From Flavihumibacter stibioxidans (GTDB taxonomy: Bacteria; Bacteroidota; Bacteroidia; Chitinophagales; Chitinophagaceae): a stretch of 64,000 nucleotides of DNA. Shown here one piece after another: positions 63,734-64,000 of this stretch (the stretch's first letter is position 1; every line of letters begins with the position of its first letter). The stretch is taken from NCBI RefSeq assembly GCF_014332695.1, contig NZ_MBUA01000028.1, positions 220,200 to 284,199 on the forward strand, read 5' to 3'. Below the pieces are notes generated by a model. It ran no database searches. It was not told where the DNA came from and saw only the letters and a program-made list of their open reading frames with translations. The position numbers and the translations under genes were made by a program.

Positions 63734-63763
63734 GTTTTGTAATATGGCGATATTTTTTATCAA
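63734..63763 (-). pseudogene. 5' remnant of the IS-split lipid kinase gene
   Basis: TTG at 63761-63763 starts IKNIAILQN, and joined across one AGGG copy to the other fragment it continues PFAGKGR, rebuilding the NPxAGKG motif of DAGK-family kinases. An in-frame TAG lies just upstream of the TTG. A start at TTG is therefore inferred. Confidence 0.8.
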
Positions 63764-63824
63764 CAGTAACAGCTATGCAGCTAATATCAGCATTTGGAAG
63801 CTAACTGCAAAACAGGTTTGTGAA

Positions 63825-64000
63825 CTATTGTTTCTGTAGTTTATATACGTCAATCCACCCATTGCCATAGCTCTTTGTAATAAAGAGGCTATCACCTTTC
63901 ACCTGGTCAATATAGTCGCCGTGAAGTATTAGTGTATGATCGAAATCTGTTGTCCATTGAAATGTATTGTTGAATGTAAAATAGGAATCGTCGGGATAGG
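63825..64000 (-). CDS. Partial C-terminus of an unknown protein
   Basis: A minus-strand frame runs from the window end to a TAG at 63825-63827 and encodes the last 57 complete residues, including SYFTFNNTFQWTTDFDHT, LILHGDYIDQVKGDSLFITKS and YGNGWIDVYKLQKQ. The regular beta-strand-like pattern with aromatic residues suggests a beta-rich domain. No family can be assigned without the N-terminal part. Its stop is 62 bp from the truncated kinase start, on the same strand, so the lipid kinase could have been the next gene of the operon. Confidence 0.55.
   Translation of the reverse strand, partial: YPDDSYFTFNNTFQWTTDFDHTLILHGDYIDQVKGDSLFITKSYGNGWIDVYKLQKQ

Overview
The window is chromosomal DNA of a member of the Bacteroidota, most likely of the Chitinophagaceae or close relatives. 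The grounds are: a protein with a type IX secretion C-terminal sorting domain, a PorD-like gene next to bamD/rpoZ/coaBC, a SusC-type TonB-dependent receptor behind a TPP riboswitch, families largely confined to this phylum (DUF4954, DUF4403, DUF4296, GIN-domain DUF2807), the long form of IspH, and repeated promoter boxes of the form TAnnTTTG with few Shine-Dalgarno sequences. Assignment below phylum is inference.

Layout. 1-2.5 kb: a truncated ExbB/TolQ channel gene, a band-7 protein and peptidase T. 2.6-6.6 kb: a CPBP protease, then an Rrf2 regulator divergent from a three-gene operon (DGC zinc-binding protein, flavin split-barrel protein, 600-residue nitronate-monooxygenase-like protein) with a perfect palindrome between them. 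6.7-23.3 kb: housekeeping and envelope genes (FKBP isomerase, NamZ-like muramidase, fmt, bestrophin, DUF4403 lipoprotein, SET protein, mgtE, glmS, DUF4954, a secreted T9SS cargo, a tiny Ala-rich lipoprotein, der, era). 23.5-28.6 kb: three overlapping sensor-kinase genes, the first two with eroded ATP-binding motifs. 28.7 kb: initiator tRNA. 28.8-33.2 kb: two tandem GIN-domain proteins, then a TPP riboswitch and TonB receptor. 33.2-41.2 kb: rhodanese, PASTA protein, ddl, a ferredoxin/acyl-CoA reductase pair on a palindromic promoter, a Deg protease, a GH13 hydrolase and ispH.

41.3-46.6 kb is the most distinctive segment: two parallel signalling modules, each made of a seven-helix membrane protein, a one-TM HisKA_3-type kinase and a NarL-type response regulator, arranged around a small protein of unknown function. 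Much of it is visibly richer in A+T than the flanks, and a TAACCC microsatellite fills the gap before one kinase. 46.6-54.2 kb: a CoA-transferase whose two subunit genes are separated by an unrecognised gene, then DUF4296, porD, coaBC, rpoZ, bamD and an OmpA protein. 54.4-61.4 kb: polyprenyl synthase, recJ, htpG, rpsF-rpsR-rplI, and a glycine-rich RRM protein preceded by an overlapping 24-codon ORF. 61.4-63.8 kb: a lipid-kinase gene broken near its start by an IS3-family element; removing the element and one AGGG copy restores the frame. The window ends in a truncated gene.

No CRISPR array, prophage or defence island was seen. All family names come from motif recognition by eye, not from a database search.
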